NCBI GenBank assembly: GCA_027049035.1
Contig: JALTVI010000068.1
Span: forward strand, 1 to 64,000
Source: Sulfurovum sp.
GTDB lineage: Bacteria; Campylobacterota; Campylobacteria; Campylobacterales; Sulfurovaceae
DNA: 64,000 nt
Direction of reading: 5' to 3'
The position numbers were made by a program, and so were the translations under genes. Below are positions 44,285-53,124 of this stretch, piece by piece (the first letter of the stretch is position 1; each line of letters starts with the position of its first letter). The notes below the pieces were generated by a model, which worked only from the letters and a program-made list of their open reading frames with translations, did no database searches and was not told the DNA's origin.

Positions 44285-46438
44285 ATGCACTCCTACATCG
44301 ATATTTTCAATTTTACCCCGCCTGCGCGTTTCAAACCGCTTGAGTTACTCGAAGATGAGGTGCGTCAGCGAATGGCGGAGCAGGGGGTGGAGAGGAAGCT
44401 CAGTGAAGAGGAGTCCGAACGCTTTGTTGAAAAGATGATGGCGTGTATGGGAGGCTATTACCGTCTTGTCGGCTTGAATGCACCTTTGTCGCCATCGCGT
44501 GAAACCTCCGTACCGATGGATGGTACTGCCGTTGAACCCAACGGCCTGCTGCCGCGTTTTGCCGGTGTGCTTACAGCCTACTTCAAGAGGCTTGCTTCCC
44601 TGCCTGAGGGCAACAAGGAGATCGCCGTACTGCAGGCTTCGGGAGTGACGACTATCAAGGTGCGCTACAAATACACCGACAGTGTCATCAAAAAGCTTGT
44701 CAAGCTGGGACTGCGCGATATGTCGGTACTGGACGATCCGATAGGTGTCTTTCTCAAAGGTGGTGCGCTGCATGACCTTATCGGGATGCAGTTTGTCTGC
44801 TCGAGCCCCTATGAGCGCGAGTGGGTCGCCAGGGCACTCTACAGCTTTTTCGAGTACGACCACCGCACCGACGATCACCTGCTCTATGGCTTTTACAGCG
44901 TCAGGCGAGAGAGCGGCTACCGTGCGTTGCACTGTGACCACACTACCTTTTATCCGCGTTTCGATGAAAGGGTGGCGAAGGATGATGTTGACAGCACTAT
45001 GTCGGTAGAAACCTACGACACTACAATGGATGACAGAGAGGTACTGAGACGTTTCAGAACGCTTTTCAATGTAGAACTGCAGCTGCACACTGCTTTTGAG
45101 AACCTCTGGGCGGGAATGGAGCATCGCAACAGCTACAATGTACAGGCAAAAGGGGCAGGGCGCAGCGAAAAGATCGCCGTGCAGTGGAATATGCTCTCCG
45201 ATGCCATGAAAAACCTTGAAGCCCAGTTTGAACGGCTGCAGGTCGACACCGAACAGGCACGTTTTGAGGTGGGGTACCGCCACGGCTACACCTTCGTTGC
45301 CAGTGTGCTCAAGCGTCTGGATGAAAAGGCGTACGATACCTACCGTGAGTTTGTCGCCAGAAGCGAGTCGCTCGAGACGCTGCTGCACCACCACGAAATC
45401 TCCAGACAGGCGTATGTGGAGGAGTCACTTGCCACGGCAAAGGAGATAGAAGTGGTCGCGGCCACACAGAGCTACCCCACACTCAAGATTCTCTTTTTGA
45501 TGCAGAGCGCCTTCATCCGCTACGGTCTTGCCAACCACCGCAACTACTTCAACTTCGAAGATATCTACCGTTTCGTTCAGGAGGCGCTGAAGTACTACCT
45601 ATCCATCTACGATATGCTTAAAGCCGATGAGAGCATCTACAAGAGCAATCTGCTAAAAATCATCGTGATTCTGCGCTATCAGCAGCTTGCACAGCAGTAC
45701 GGTCTGGGGCTTATCCATACGGGTGAGGGGGTGATGAGTGAAGCGGAGCGGAAGCTTGCCAACTACGATACCAACTTCGCCCTTTTCAAGGACGTGCTCG
45801 AACAGCTCAACGAACTTACACCCGAAGAGCTGAGCGAGATCAAAGCCGACGATGCCGCATTTTTGAAGATGGTACACCGTACCGACGTGCTGGCGCGTGA
45901 ATGGGAGCTGCTGGTCAACGAACCTCCTAAAGAGCATGCGCGTATCGTAAGAGAGGTAGCACGTTTCAGAGCGCGCTACATTACCCCCGAACTTGCCGAA
46001 CACTTCGAAACGCTGCTGGCGCACAACAAGATCAAAAACGTCAGCTATGTGGTCAAGTTCTACACCACGCTGTTGTGGCACGGGCTGATTCTGCCGCTTG
46101 ACGCATTGCGGCAGATCATCCGTTTCTCCGCCTACGACAAGATAAAGACCAGTGATCTTTTTTACTATGAGCTTGCAGCCTATAAATTCCTTGTGGTAGA
46201 AAGGTGTGAAAGCCTTTCGGAGTGTCGGGAGGAGAAAGAGAACCGCCCCATGAGTGCGCGAAGAGGGGCACATTTTGAGGATTTTCACCGAAAGAATATG
46301 ATACGCCAACTCTTCAAAATCTACAAGAACGAATCACGCTTTGATTTTCTGCGTGCGAAGTTCCGTTTCGAACACTTGACCGGTACGCAGTTCAAGATGG
46401 ACCACTTCAGCGAGAAGTTGAGCAGCACTGTCGCATAA
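44285..46438 (+). CDS. Large RelA/SpoT-domain protein, no HD hydrolase domain
   Basis: 717 residues. Between about 110 and 290 lies a RelA/SpoT nucleotidyltransferase-type domain: 'TTIKVRYKYTDSVIKKL' (G-loop-like), 'LHDLIGMQFVC', 'ESGYRALHCDHTTF' and 'NVELQLHTAFENLWAGMEH'. There is no HD hydrolase domain before it and no TGS or ACT domain after it. About 400 helix-rich residues follow that I do not recognise. Some catalytic-type positions differ from classical RelA: Q where R is usual after DLIGM, and H where R is usual in VELQLHT. It may make (p)ppGpp or a related alarmone, or be a degenerate regulator. The start is chosen downstream of a TATAAT box. The ORF track extends 11 codons further. 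Confidence 0.8.
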   Translation: MHSYIDIFNFTPPARFKPLELLEDEVRQRMAEQGVERKLSEEESERFVEKMMACMGGYYRLVGLNAPLSPSRETSVPMDGTAVEPNGLLPRFAGVLTAYFKRLASLPEGNKEIAVLQASGVTTIKVRYKYTDSVIKKLVKLGLRDMSVLDDPIGVFLKGGALHDLIGMQFVCSSPYEREWVARALYSFFEYDHRTDDHLLYGFYSVRRESGYRALHCDHTTFYPRFDERVAKDDVDSTMSVETYDTTMDDREVLRRFRTLFNVELQLHTAFENLWAGMEHRNSYNVQAKGAGRSEKIAVQWNMLSDAMKNLEAQFERLQVDTEQARFEVGYRHGYTFVASVLKRLDEKAYDTYREFVARSESLETLLHHHEISRQAYVEESLATAKEIEVVAATQSYPTLKILFLMQSAFIRYGLANHRNYFNFEDIYRFVQEALKYYLSIYDMLKADESIYKSNLLKIIVILRYQQLAQQYGLGLIHTGEGVMSEAERKLANYDTNFALFKDVLEQLNELTPEELSEIKADDAAFLKMVHRTDVLAREWELLVNEPPKEHARIVREVARFRARYITPELAEHFETLLAHNKIKNVSYVVKFYTTLLWHGLILPLDALRQIIRFSAYDKIKTSDLFYYELAAYKFLVVERCESLSECREEKENRPMSARRGAHFEDFHRKNMIRQLFKIYKNESRFDFLRAKFRFEHLTGTQFKMDHFSEKLSSTVA

Positions 46439-46440
46439 AT

Positions 46441-46469
46441 TTGACATGGGGAGATCTTTTATATATAAT
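46441..46469 (+). promoter_or_regulatory. Consensus sigma-70 promoter of a toxin-antitoxin operon
   Basis: TTGACA, exactly 17 bp, TATAAT: a full consensus match, starting 3 bases after the upstream stop. AT-rich inverted words (TATATAATT..AATTAGAATATATA) overlap the -10 and are the likely autoregulatory operator. Confidence 0.85.
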
Positions 46470-46497
46470 TAAATTAGAATATATAAAAGGACTTTCT

Positions 46498-46749
46498 ATG
46501 CATACGGTATCCATTGGTGAAATTCAGAAAAACATTACACTGATTACGCAACTGGACGAAGCGGTGACCATTATGGACAGGCGGCGAAACAGGCAGGTGG
46601 CTGTCGTCTATCCGATGGAGACGCAAAACGTTGTCTCAGCGCTTGCCGGAAAATACCGTAAGAGGGTAAAACCGCAGGAAGATCTGCAACAGGCAAAAGA
46701 AGAGGCGATGCGTGAAGCGATGGCGGAGAAGTATGGTTTATCTGATTGA
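46498..46749 (+). CDS. Phd/YefM-like antitoxin
   Basis: 83 residues, N-terminal DNA-binding type 'VSIGEIQKNITLITQLDEAV' and a basic patch 'MDRRRNRQVAVVYP', then a helical Glu/Ala/Lys-rich tail expected to cover the toxin. The start at 46498 follows AAAAGGA. The ORF-track start at 46441 is the promoter -35. It overlaps the toxin gene by 17 bp. Confidence 0.85.
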   Translation: MHTVSIGEIQKNITLITQLDEAVTIMDRRRNRQVAVVYPMETQNVVSALAGKYRKRVKPQEDLQQAKEEAMREAMAEKYGLSD

Positions 46750-47125
46750 TGCAAATGTGATCATACGCTTTCTGGTAGGAGACCATCCGGAACACCTCGA
46801 GGTATCCGTAAAGATTTTTGAAAAAATAGAAAGAGGGGAGTTGAGGGTAGAGATCCTGGAGTCTGTCCTGATGGAAGTCTATTTTGTGATGACAAAATTC
46901 TATAAACTTCCAAAGCAGGAAGTGATAGCGGACTTGAAAAAGATCATTGCCCTGCCGGGGGTAGTGGGAGAGAAGATAGTGTTGATCGAGACACTGCATC
47001 TGGTAGAAAGCAAAAATATCGATTTTGTCGATGCCCTTATCTGTGCGAAAAGTACACTGTATGGTTACGGGAAACTGAGTTTCGATACCGATGTAACCAG
47101 AAAGTGCCAAGCAGGAGTCAGTTGA
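46733..47125 (+). CDS. PIN-domain toxin
   Basis: 130 residues, a PIN-fold ribonuclease. Acidic metal-binding residues appear in 'YLIDANVIIRFLVGDHPEHL', in 'VLMEVYFVMTKFYKLP', in 'NIDFVDALICAKS', and as the late Asp of 'LSFDTDVTRK'. The family (VapC-like) cuts tRNA or mRNA when freed from antitoxin. The start at 46733 is chosen from the overlap with the antitoxin gene and the canonical 'MVYLIDANV' beginning. Confidence 0.9.
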   Translation: MVYLIDANVIIRFLVGDHPEHLEVSVKIFEKIERGELRVEILESVLMEVYFVMTKFYKLPKQEVIADLKKIIALPGVVGEKIVLIETLHLVESKNIDFVDALICAKSTLYGYGKLSFDTDVTRKCQAGVS

Positions 47126-47138
47126 ACTGCCCCTCTTG

Positions 47139-48353
47139 CTATTCGCTCTTGTCTGCAGGGTGGCTCTTGGCGTACAGAACTGCCAGCGGCTGTGCACTGA
47201 AGCCGTGCAGGAAGATGCTCAGTACAACTGTCAGTGAGGCAACAGCGAAGATGGTCTCATGCCCCTTTACACCGCCAAGCTGATGGACCGCTACAAGGAT
47301 GTAGAGGATGGAGGCGATGCCCCGTGGACCGAACCAGCCGTAGAAGAGGCGGGTTGCGAAGTCGACCTTGAAGAAAGCGAAACTGAGTACGACAGGCAGC
47401 ATGCGCAGTACCGTAAGGCTCAGCAGTGCGAATGCGAAAGCTTTGAGGTCCCAGTAGGGCAGAGAAGTGGGAACGAAGACCATACCGAAGATGAGAAAGG
47501 AGACCATAATGAAGAGTTCTCCCTCGCTTTCGGCAAAACTCTCCACATGTTCACGCAGCACTGCACTGGTGTTGCCCAGAAAGAGTCCGGAAAAGAAGGC
47601 GGCGATGTAGCCGTTGCCGCCAAAGTGTTCCGAAAAGTAAAATGAGAGAACGGCCAGCGCAATGGGGGCGAGGTTGCTGTACTGGTGTACCATCCAGCCT
47701 CTCTTGAGGGCTTTCATCATCACCACAGCACCCGCCCAGCCCATAAAGGCACCCGCAACGGCACCGATGGCGATCTGCTGGGCGATGTATGTCATCCAAC
47801 CGCTTTCGGCCGTGGTACTGTTGGAGGCAATCATCGCCAGCACCGTAAGCAGCACAGGAAAGACAATGCCGTCATTGAGACCGCTTTCTACATTGATGGT
47901 GTTTCGCACCGTTGAAGGAATACGCTCGTCACTGACGACAATCTTCCCCAGCGCGGCATCGGTGGGGGCGAGAATGAGTGCCAGCAGCAGCGCGTAGAGT
48001 GTCTGTTCGTTGGGGTAGAACCACATTGCCGTCAGGGTAGCAAGCACAATGGTAATCGGCAGTGCGACAAAGAGCAGACGCGTGGGCAGCCGCCAGTGGG
48101 CTTTTAGCTGCTGCAGGTTGAGGGCTGCCGCATCACTGAAGAGCACGATGATCAGCGTTATTTCAGCCAATATCTGTACCGATTCGGCATTGGCATGAAT
48201 TTGTTTTTCGCCAAAGGCGAGCGGAGAGATGAGCACCCCGACGATCGTAAAAATCATCGGGCCTGAGATATTGTATTTTGCCAGCACTTTCGAGAAGAGC
48301 CCATAGCCGAGAATAACGATGCTGATTCCCAGAAAGATGAGATGTTCATGCAT
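47139..48353 (-). CDS. CPA1-type cation:proton antiporter
   Basis: 404 residues, about 12 helices. Signature blocks 'SPLAFGEKQIHANAESVQIL', 'LILAPTDAALGKIVVSDERI' and the paired 'NVESGLNDGIVFPVLLTVL' fit NhaP-type Na+/H+ or K+/H+ exchangers, with the ND pair at the ion site. The start at 48353 ('MHEHLIFLGISIVILGYGL') is preferred; the ORF track runs 44 codons into the upstream gene. Two bases after the outer-membrane factor gene. Fourth gene of the export operon. Confidence 0.9.
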   Translation of the reverse strand: MHEHLIFLGISIVILGYGLFSKVLAKYNISGPMIFTIVGVLISPLAFGEKQIHANAESVQILAEITLIIVLFSDAAALNLQQLKAHWRLPTRLLFVALPITIVLATLTAMWFYPNEQTLYALLLALILAPTDAALGKIVVSDERIPSTVRNTINVESGLNDGIVFPVLLTVLAMIASNSTTAESGWMTYIAQQIAIGAVAGAFMGWAGAVVMMKALKRGWMVHQYSNLAPIALAVLSFYFSEHFGGNGYIAAFFSGLFLGNTSAVLREHVESFAESEGELFIMVSFLIFGMVFVPTSLPYWDLKAFAFALLSLTVLRMLPVVLSFAFFKVDFATRLFYGWFGPRGIASILYILVAVHQLGGVKGHETIFAVASLTVVLSIFLHGFSAQPLAVLYAKSHPADKSE

Positions 48354-48355
48354 CG

Positions 48356-49753
48356 TTATTTGCCTTTGGAAGCGGGTTTGCTTTTTGGCCTGTCGAAACT
48401 GCCGCCAAGGGCAAGGTGCAGGTTGACGCGGTTGACCAGACGCTCTTTGTGAACCTGCAGTTTGAGAATCTGTGCGCCGATCCACTTCGCCTGTACGGTC
48501 AGCACATCGATGTAGGTACCCTGGCCGATCTCATAGTTGGCCTTGGTCATGTCGTAGGTGGTTTTGTACTCTCTGACCATCGTACTGATGTAGGCGTAAC
48601 GTGTAGCAAGCTGCCTTTCAAGGGCAAGAAAGTTTTCAACCTCCTGATAGGCATTGAGTACCGTGCTGCGGTAGTTCTCGATGGCGATCTTCTGCTCGGC
48701 AGTAGCGGCATCGATCTGTGCCTGGATGGCGCCTGCATCGAAGACGGGCATAAAGAGACCTGCAATGATGCGTGAGAGTGTATCCTGGAGTATACTGGCA
48801 CCTGCCTGCGCATTGAGAGTAATGCTTGGCAGTCTTAACAGTTTGACCGCTTTGACATTGTGGAATGCCGCAGCCATCTGATACTGCGCGGCGATGATAT
48901 CCGGTCTGCGGTTTAGCAGGTCTGCCGGTACACCGGCAGGCACACGGGCGGGTACCGGAGGGAGCCGTTTGGCGTGCAGGGCATTGGCGGGGTAGCGACC
49001 TATGAGCACCTCGAGTGCACGGGTGTCGCGCTCTTTTGCCGAGAGTGCCGCCGTACGGTTCTCTTTGGCTTCGGCGACCATCGCGCGGGACATATGCACA
49101 TCACGCTTGGTGCCCTGTCCGATCTTTGCGCGCTGGTCGAGGATATGCTGCGCCTTGGTCTGAATGGCGACGACCTGATCGGTAAATTCGTAGATCATCC
49201 TGTCCGATGCGACAAGAAACCAGAGCTTTGCAGTATTGGCAGAGAGCGACTGGCGTGCCCATTCGTAGTACGCTCCCTGCGCCTGCATGGTAAAGGCGTC
49301 ACGTTTTGTCTGATGGGCGACCTTCCCCCATATATCGGGTTCCCAATCCAGTGAAAGCACAAGGCTTCCCGTTCCCCTGTCTCCATTGACATCGAATGTT
49401 CTGTCGCTGTAGTAACTTCCCCGAATGTTCAGTTTAGGCATCATGCCTGTACTTGTATAACGCATGATCGCTTCTGCCTGAGCGATGCGCTGTGCAGCGA
49501 TCTTGATGTCGGGGTTGTTCTGCTGTGCTTCACGGACCAGCTGGTTTAGTGTATTGTCGCGGAATGTACGAAGCCAGTTGTCCTGCACCTTTCCGCCGAC
49601 ATAGCTGCTGGCGTAGTGTGCAGGGTGCGGCTGCTTTGCCTGGAGTGCGGCGACATCCTCTTTTGGCATCACCGCATCGGTGGCACAGCCGCCAAGCAGC
49701 AGGGCCGCTGCAGCAGAGAGCAGAAAGGGGAGTGTTCTGTTTCGTGTTTGCAT
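48356..49753 (-). CDS. NodT-family outer-membrane efflux lipoprotein (second system)
   Basis: 465 residues. Lipobox 'ALLLGGCAT', then two OEP repeats with 'NPDIKIAAQRIAQAEAIMRY' and 'LNRRPDIIAAQYQMAAAF'. Similar in type to the 29-30 kb protein but clearly different. The ATG at 49753 has AAGGAG at good spacing; the ORF-track GTG at 49759 is too close. Works with the adjacent HlyD protein. Confidence 0.9.
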   Translation of the reverse strand: MQTRNRTLPFLLSAAAALLLGGCATDAVMPKEDVAALQAKQPHPAHYASSYVGGKVQDNWLRTFRDNTLNQLVREAQQNNPDIKIAAQRIAQAEAIMRYTSTGMMPKLNIRGSYYSDRTFDVNGDRGTGSLVLSLDWEPDIWGKVAHQTKRDAFTMQAQGAYYEWARQSLSANTAKLWFLVASDRMIYEFTDQVVAIQTKAQHILDQRAKIGQGTKRDVHMSRAMVAEAKENRTAALSAKERDTRALEVLIGRYPANALHAKRLPPVPARVPAGVPADLLNRRPDIIAAQYQMAAAFHNVKAVKLLRLPSITLNAQAGASILQDTLSRIIAGLFMPVFDAGAIQAQIDAATAEQKIAIENYRSTVLNAYQEVENFLALERQLATRYAYISTMVREYKTTYDMTKANYEIGQGTYIDVLTVQAKWIGAQILKLQVHKERLVNRVNLHLALGGSFDRPKSKPASKGK

Positions 49754-49765
49754 CTTCACTCCTTC

Positions 49766-50722
49766 TTAGTGGAAGCGCAGGAAGTACTGCCAGCTCATCA
49801 TACGAAGGAGTACTTTACGGATAATTGCCACATGGCTCCAGAAGCCCTCATGTGCACCGTAGACAGCAGCAACGGCATCGACTCCCAGCGGCAGCCCAAG
49901 TTCCTTGAACGGTTTGTCAAGCTTGATGACCACCGGTATCTGTCCTTCAGGCAGTGCACGGTTGAGCGAATACATGTTACGATTGATATTGAGCTCTCCC
50001 TCAGCAAGGGCGGGTAGCATTTTGACCACCTTGCCCTGGAACGTACGTCCGGGAATACTTGGAAAGATCACCTCCGCAGGGTCTCCGGGCTTGATGTTCT
50101 GTACCGGTTCGGGACCAAATCCTGCAATGAGTGTGGCCGAAGAGGTATCGACAAAGGTCATTGCCGGCAGGGCGGGAATAGTTACTGCCATCTGCCCCGG
50201 GCGCACACGCATATGAGCTACAAAGCCGTCGGTTGGTGCTTTGATGACGGTGCTGTTAAGATCGAACATTGCATCGGCAAGCTGCGCTTTGGCGGTTGCA
50301 ACTTGTTTTTCCCACTCGTAGACATCGAACTTCGATCCTCCGGCTGTTTCAAGAAGTCTTTTTGTGTCTGCAAGACGCTTCTGTGCAAACTCCAGCTGTG
50401 CTTTGATCTCGTCCACTTTCGCCTGGTAGGGGGTCGGGTCAATTTTTAAGAGTACCGTTCCCTTTTTGACAGGCTCGTTGGGCTTGACATCGATCTCGAT
50501 GACCTTGCCGCGTACGTTTGGCACGATACCGGTACTTACAAAGTAGGTACGTGCCGTCTTTGAGCCCGGATGAAAATAGGCCATTCCCATCAGCATAGAG
50601 CCAATAAGCGCCACACCGCCCAGAATGGCAGTGGTGATGGACCACTTGTTGACCGGGATTCTGAAAACCTTGAAGATGATCCAGCAGAAGGTGATGTAGG
50701 TTAAGAGCATTAACGTTTCCAT
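49766..50722 (-). CDS. HlyD-family adaptor (YibH/YiaV type)
   Basis: 318 residues. Two N-terminal hydrophobic helices ('LLTYITFCWIIFKVFRI', 'AILGGVALIGSMLMGMAYF'), then the lipoyl half-motifs 'VPNVRGKVIEIDVKPNEPVKKG' shortened here to its core, a coiled-coil hairpin, and the second half 'VIKAPTDGFVAHMRVRPGQM'. The DUF3302 gene upstream is the usual partner of this subtype in enterobacteria. It overlaps that gene by one base. Substrate unknown. Confidence 0.9.
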   Translation of the reverse strand: METLMLLTYITFCWIIFKVFRIPVNKWSITTAILGGVALIGSMLMGMAYFHPGSKTARTYFVSTGIVPNVRGKVIEIDVKPNEPVKKGTVLLKIDPTPYQAKVDEIKAQLEFAQKRLADTKRLLETAGGSKFDVYEWEKQVATAKAQLADAMFDLNSTVIKAPTDGFVAHMRVRPGQMAVTIPALPAMTFVDTSSATLIAGFGPEPVQNIKPGDPAEVIFPSIPGRTFQGKVVKMLPALAEGELNINRNMYSLNRALPEGQIPVVIKLDKPFKELGLPLGVDAVAAVYGAHEGFWSHVAIIRKVLLRMMSWQYFLRFH

Positions 50723-51159
50723 TACTTTTCACCTCCTTCGTTTTTCGTGTCGTTCCCGGTGATGCTGTCCACCTTATGTTCGTAGCTGTCAATGCCGTTT
50801 TGGGCACTTTCAAGCTGCTTCTCCAGTGTTTCGACCTTTTCACTGAGCTTCTCTATGAGCTTGAGCTGCCCTTTGAGCTCTTCAGAGGGCTCTATCTGTA
50901 CGGTTTCCATGCCCCAGCCTCTGCCGGGTTTGTAGAGATAGGCCCATATCCACAAAAAGGGCCAGATGACATGGAGCAGAAAGAGGCTCACCCATCCGGC
51001 GATATGTATGGCGTCTTGATGGGGATGCTGCCGCTTCTTGGCAATCTCATAGGGTATGTCGTGAATGTAGATGACAAGGTAGATAAGAAAAATAGAGACG
51101 GTGACGAATACGCCAAGCGCCACGTAGTCGAGTGTTCTGGGGTCGATCGCTAAAGCCAT
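50722..51159 (-). CDS. DUF3302 membrane protein (YiaW/YibI type)
   Basis: 145 residues: two membrane helices ('VALGVFVTVSIFLIYLVIYI', 'WVSLFLLHVIWPFLWIWAYL') with the family word 'HDIPYEIAKKRQHPHQDAI' between them, and a C-terminal coiled coil ('LIEKLSEKVETLEKQLESA'). The family accompanies YibH/YiaV HlyD proteins; no function proven. The start at 51159 is set by AAAGG; the ORF-track TTG at 51165 is less likely. Confidence 0.88.
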   Translation of the reverse strand: MALAIDPRTLDYVALGVFVTVSIFLIYLVIYIHDIPYEIAKKRQHPHQDAIHIAGWVSLFLLHVIWPFLWIWAYLYKPGRGWGMETVQIEPSEELKGQLKLIEKLSEKVETLEKQLESAQNGIDSYEHKVDSITGNDTKNEGGEK

Positions 51160-51298
51160 GAACAACCTTTCAGTGTAAGATTAGAATTGGTAAATTATAG
51201 CCAAATAATCTTTATGGATTTTCTTTTATGGATAAAAGCGGCTTTTGTAAGTCGAATATCGGTAGAATTATCCAATAAATTAAAAAAGGAAAAGAGAT

Positions 51299-52063
51299 AT
51301 GCATTGGAAAAAGCCTTTTTTTGCAGTGGCGGCAGGTGTACTGCTGCTGGTTGGCAATGCATCGGCAGCGGAGTTGAAAAAACCGAAGCTGATGGAGAAC
51401 GTCGCCCCCGTACCGTCAGCACTGCTGATGAACTCCTACCGTTACATGGGAAAGCTCAAGCGCTTTTCCATCGATGCGGTCACGACGAGTGACGATACCT
51501 GGCTGGATAAGATGGTGGTCACCTACACGCATCACATCCACATCGACCTCAAGCGTCCGGGGCAGCTTCGCATCATCACCACTGGCGACCTCAAAGAGAA
51601 AGAGTACTACCTCAACAGCGGACACTTTACGGTCTACGATGCCCTGACAAACTATTATGGAGAGCTGGAAGTCCCCAAAACCGTAGACAGGGCACTCGAC
51701 TTTCTTTTTGAGAAGTACGATGTCAAGTCACCGCTGGCGAACATTCTCTACACGGACCTGGAGAGGCGCATTCCTCCTACCAGCAAAGGGTACTACTTCG
51801 GTATGTCCGACGTGGATGATGTCGCCTGTCACCATATCGGTTTTGTCTCTGCAACACAGGAGTATCAGGTATGGATTGAGGCCGATGAGAAGCCGCTGAT
51901 CCGAAAGTTCGTCATCATCGACAAGACAGAGCCCGAACTGCTGCGAAGCGGCACGCTGCTGCGCTGGAAGCTTGATGAGCAGCTCGATGACGGGCTTTTC
52001 TATTTCCATCCGCCAAAGGGTGCTATCAAGATCGACATTGAACCGGCAGGGGAGGGAGCGTAA
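51299..52063 (+). CDS. DUF2092 periplasmic protein
   Basis: 254 residues with a cleavable signal peptide ending 'LLLVGNASA-AE'. The mature part has the DUF2092 pattern: 'YRYMGKLKRFSIDAVTTSDD', 'LKRPGQLRIITTGDLKEKEY' and 'FGMSDVDDVACHHIGFVSAT'. The fold is related to LolA/LolB-like lipoprotein carriers, but lipid binding is only an inference. Its stop shares the A of the next start codon (TAATG), so both are translated together. Confidence 0.88.
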   Translation: MHWKKPFFAVAAGVLLLVGNASAAELKKPKLMENVAPVPSALLMNSYRYMGKLKRFSIDAVTTSDDTWLDKMVVTYTHHIHIDLKRPGQLRIITTGDLKEKEYYLNSGHFTVYDALTNYYGELEVPKTVDRALDFLFEKYDVKSPLANILYTDLERRIPPTSKGYYFGMSDVDDVACHHIGFVSATQEYQVWIEADEKPLIRKFVIIDKTEPELLRSGTLLRWKLDEQLDDGLFYFHPPKGAIKIDIEPAGEGA

Positions 52064-53070
52064 TGAAAATGAAATGGTTTATGGTTAAATTCATTGTCGT
52101 GTTTGCCGCCATCGGTTTCTTCTCTCCTACGGTGGAGGTAGAGACAGATGCGCAGACAGGTTTTCAGGAGGTGCACTTTCTGCTGCTCAACAGTGCCGAT
52201 GCCAGACGCGGTGGCGGTATGCGCCGAAGCGGCGGCTTCAACAGGGGCGGCGGACGGAGTTTCAACCGCGGCAGTTTTAATCGCGGCAGTTTCAACAGAA
52301 GCAGCTTCAACCGCAGCAGCATGCGCAGACCATCACCAAGCAGAAGCCGCTACCAGGGCGGTAACTTCCCCAAAAGCAAACGCCCTGCCGTAAGCAGACC
52401 CAAGAGTACCAGACCGGTTTCGAGTAGACCCAAGACACAGCCGGTAAGCAGACCATCGACACGGCCTGCCAAACGTCCAAGTACGCGTCCGGCCAAACGG
52501 CCGACGACCCGGCCTGTAAGCAAACCGGGCAACAGACCTGTTACAAGACCTGTGCAAAAGCCAAGCACGCGTCCATCGACAAGACCCGTTCAAAAGCCAA
52601 GTACGCGCCCCATCCAGCGTCCGGGGACTCCGGCAAAACCGGGAAGACCCAAACCGCCAAGCGGCAAGCCGATTCCTGGCAAGCCTGTAACACCGGTAAG
52701 ACCGGGGCAGCCTGCCAAACCTGTCAAACCGGGAAGACCGGGCATCAACCCTCCTGGTAACCGTCCTCCGGGAGGAGGTCACCGACCACCGAACCACAGA
52801 CCTCCTGGACATGGCGGCGGACACCATCCGCACCATGGACACCACCATCACCACTACCACCACTATCCGTACTACGGATGGGGCGGCTACTGGCCATGGT
52901 TCTGGGGAAGCGCCATCACCATCGGCGCCATCGTCTCCACCATCCCGGACAACGACTGTACCGACATCCATATCGACGGCAAATGGTACAAAGAGTGTAA
53001 CGGTGTCCTCTTCGAGCCTGTCTATCAGGGCGATAATGTAGAGTATAAGGTTGTTGAGATCAAGAAATAG
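52063..53070 (+). CDS. Arg/Pro/His-rich secreted low-complexity protein
   Basis: 335 residues, coupled to the DUF2092 gene. An N-terminal hydrophobic signal or anchor (residues 5-24) is followed by layers of low complexity: Gly/Arg/Ser/Asn with 'FNRGSFNR' repeats (about 45-85), then ~100 residues built from 'KPSTRPVQ' / 'AKRPSTRP' style repeats. A Pro/Gly/His stretch follows ('HGGGHHPHHGHHHHHYHH'), then an aromatic patch 'YYGWGGYWPWFWG' and a short ordered-looking end with two cysteines ('DCTDIHIDGKWYKECNG'). The very basic repeats and His run suggest binding to anionic polymers or metals; not shown. Strong terminator downstream. Confidence 0.85.
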   Translation: MKMKWFMVKFIVVFAAIGFFSPTVEVETDAQTGFQEVHFLLLNSADARRGGGMRRSGGFNRGGGRSFNRGSFNRGSFNRSSFNRSSMRRPSPSRSRYQGGNFPKSKRPAVSRPKSTRPVSSRPKTQPVSRPSTRPAKRPSTRPAKRPTTRPVSKPGNRPVTRPVQKPSTRPSTRPVQKPSTRPIQRPGTPAKPGRPKPPSGKPIPGKPVTPVRPGQPAKPVKPGRPGINPPGNRPPGGGHRPPNHRPPGHGGGHHPHHGHHHHHYHHYPYYGWGGYWPWFWGSAITIGAIVSTIPDNDCTDIHIDGKWYKECNGVLFEPVYQGDNVEYKVVEIKK

Positions 53071-53084
53071 GTTTCAGCTTATTT

Positions 53085-53111
53085 AGAAAAGAGGTGCCTT
53101 GCCTCTTTTCT
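53085..53111 (+). terminator. Terminator after the Arg/Pro/His-rich gene
   Basis: AGAAAAGAGG-TGCCTTG-CCTCTTTTCT, a perfect 10-bp stem with T-rich right arm, 14 bp after the stop. Confidence 0.8.
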
Positions 53112-53124
53112 GTATCATTTCGTT

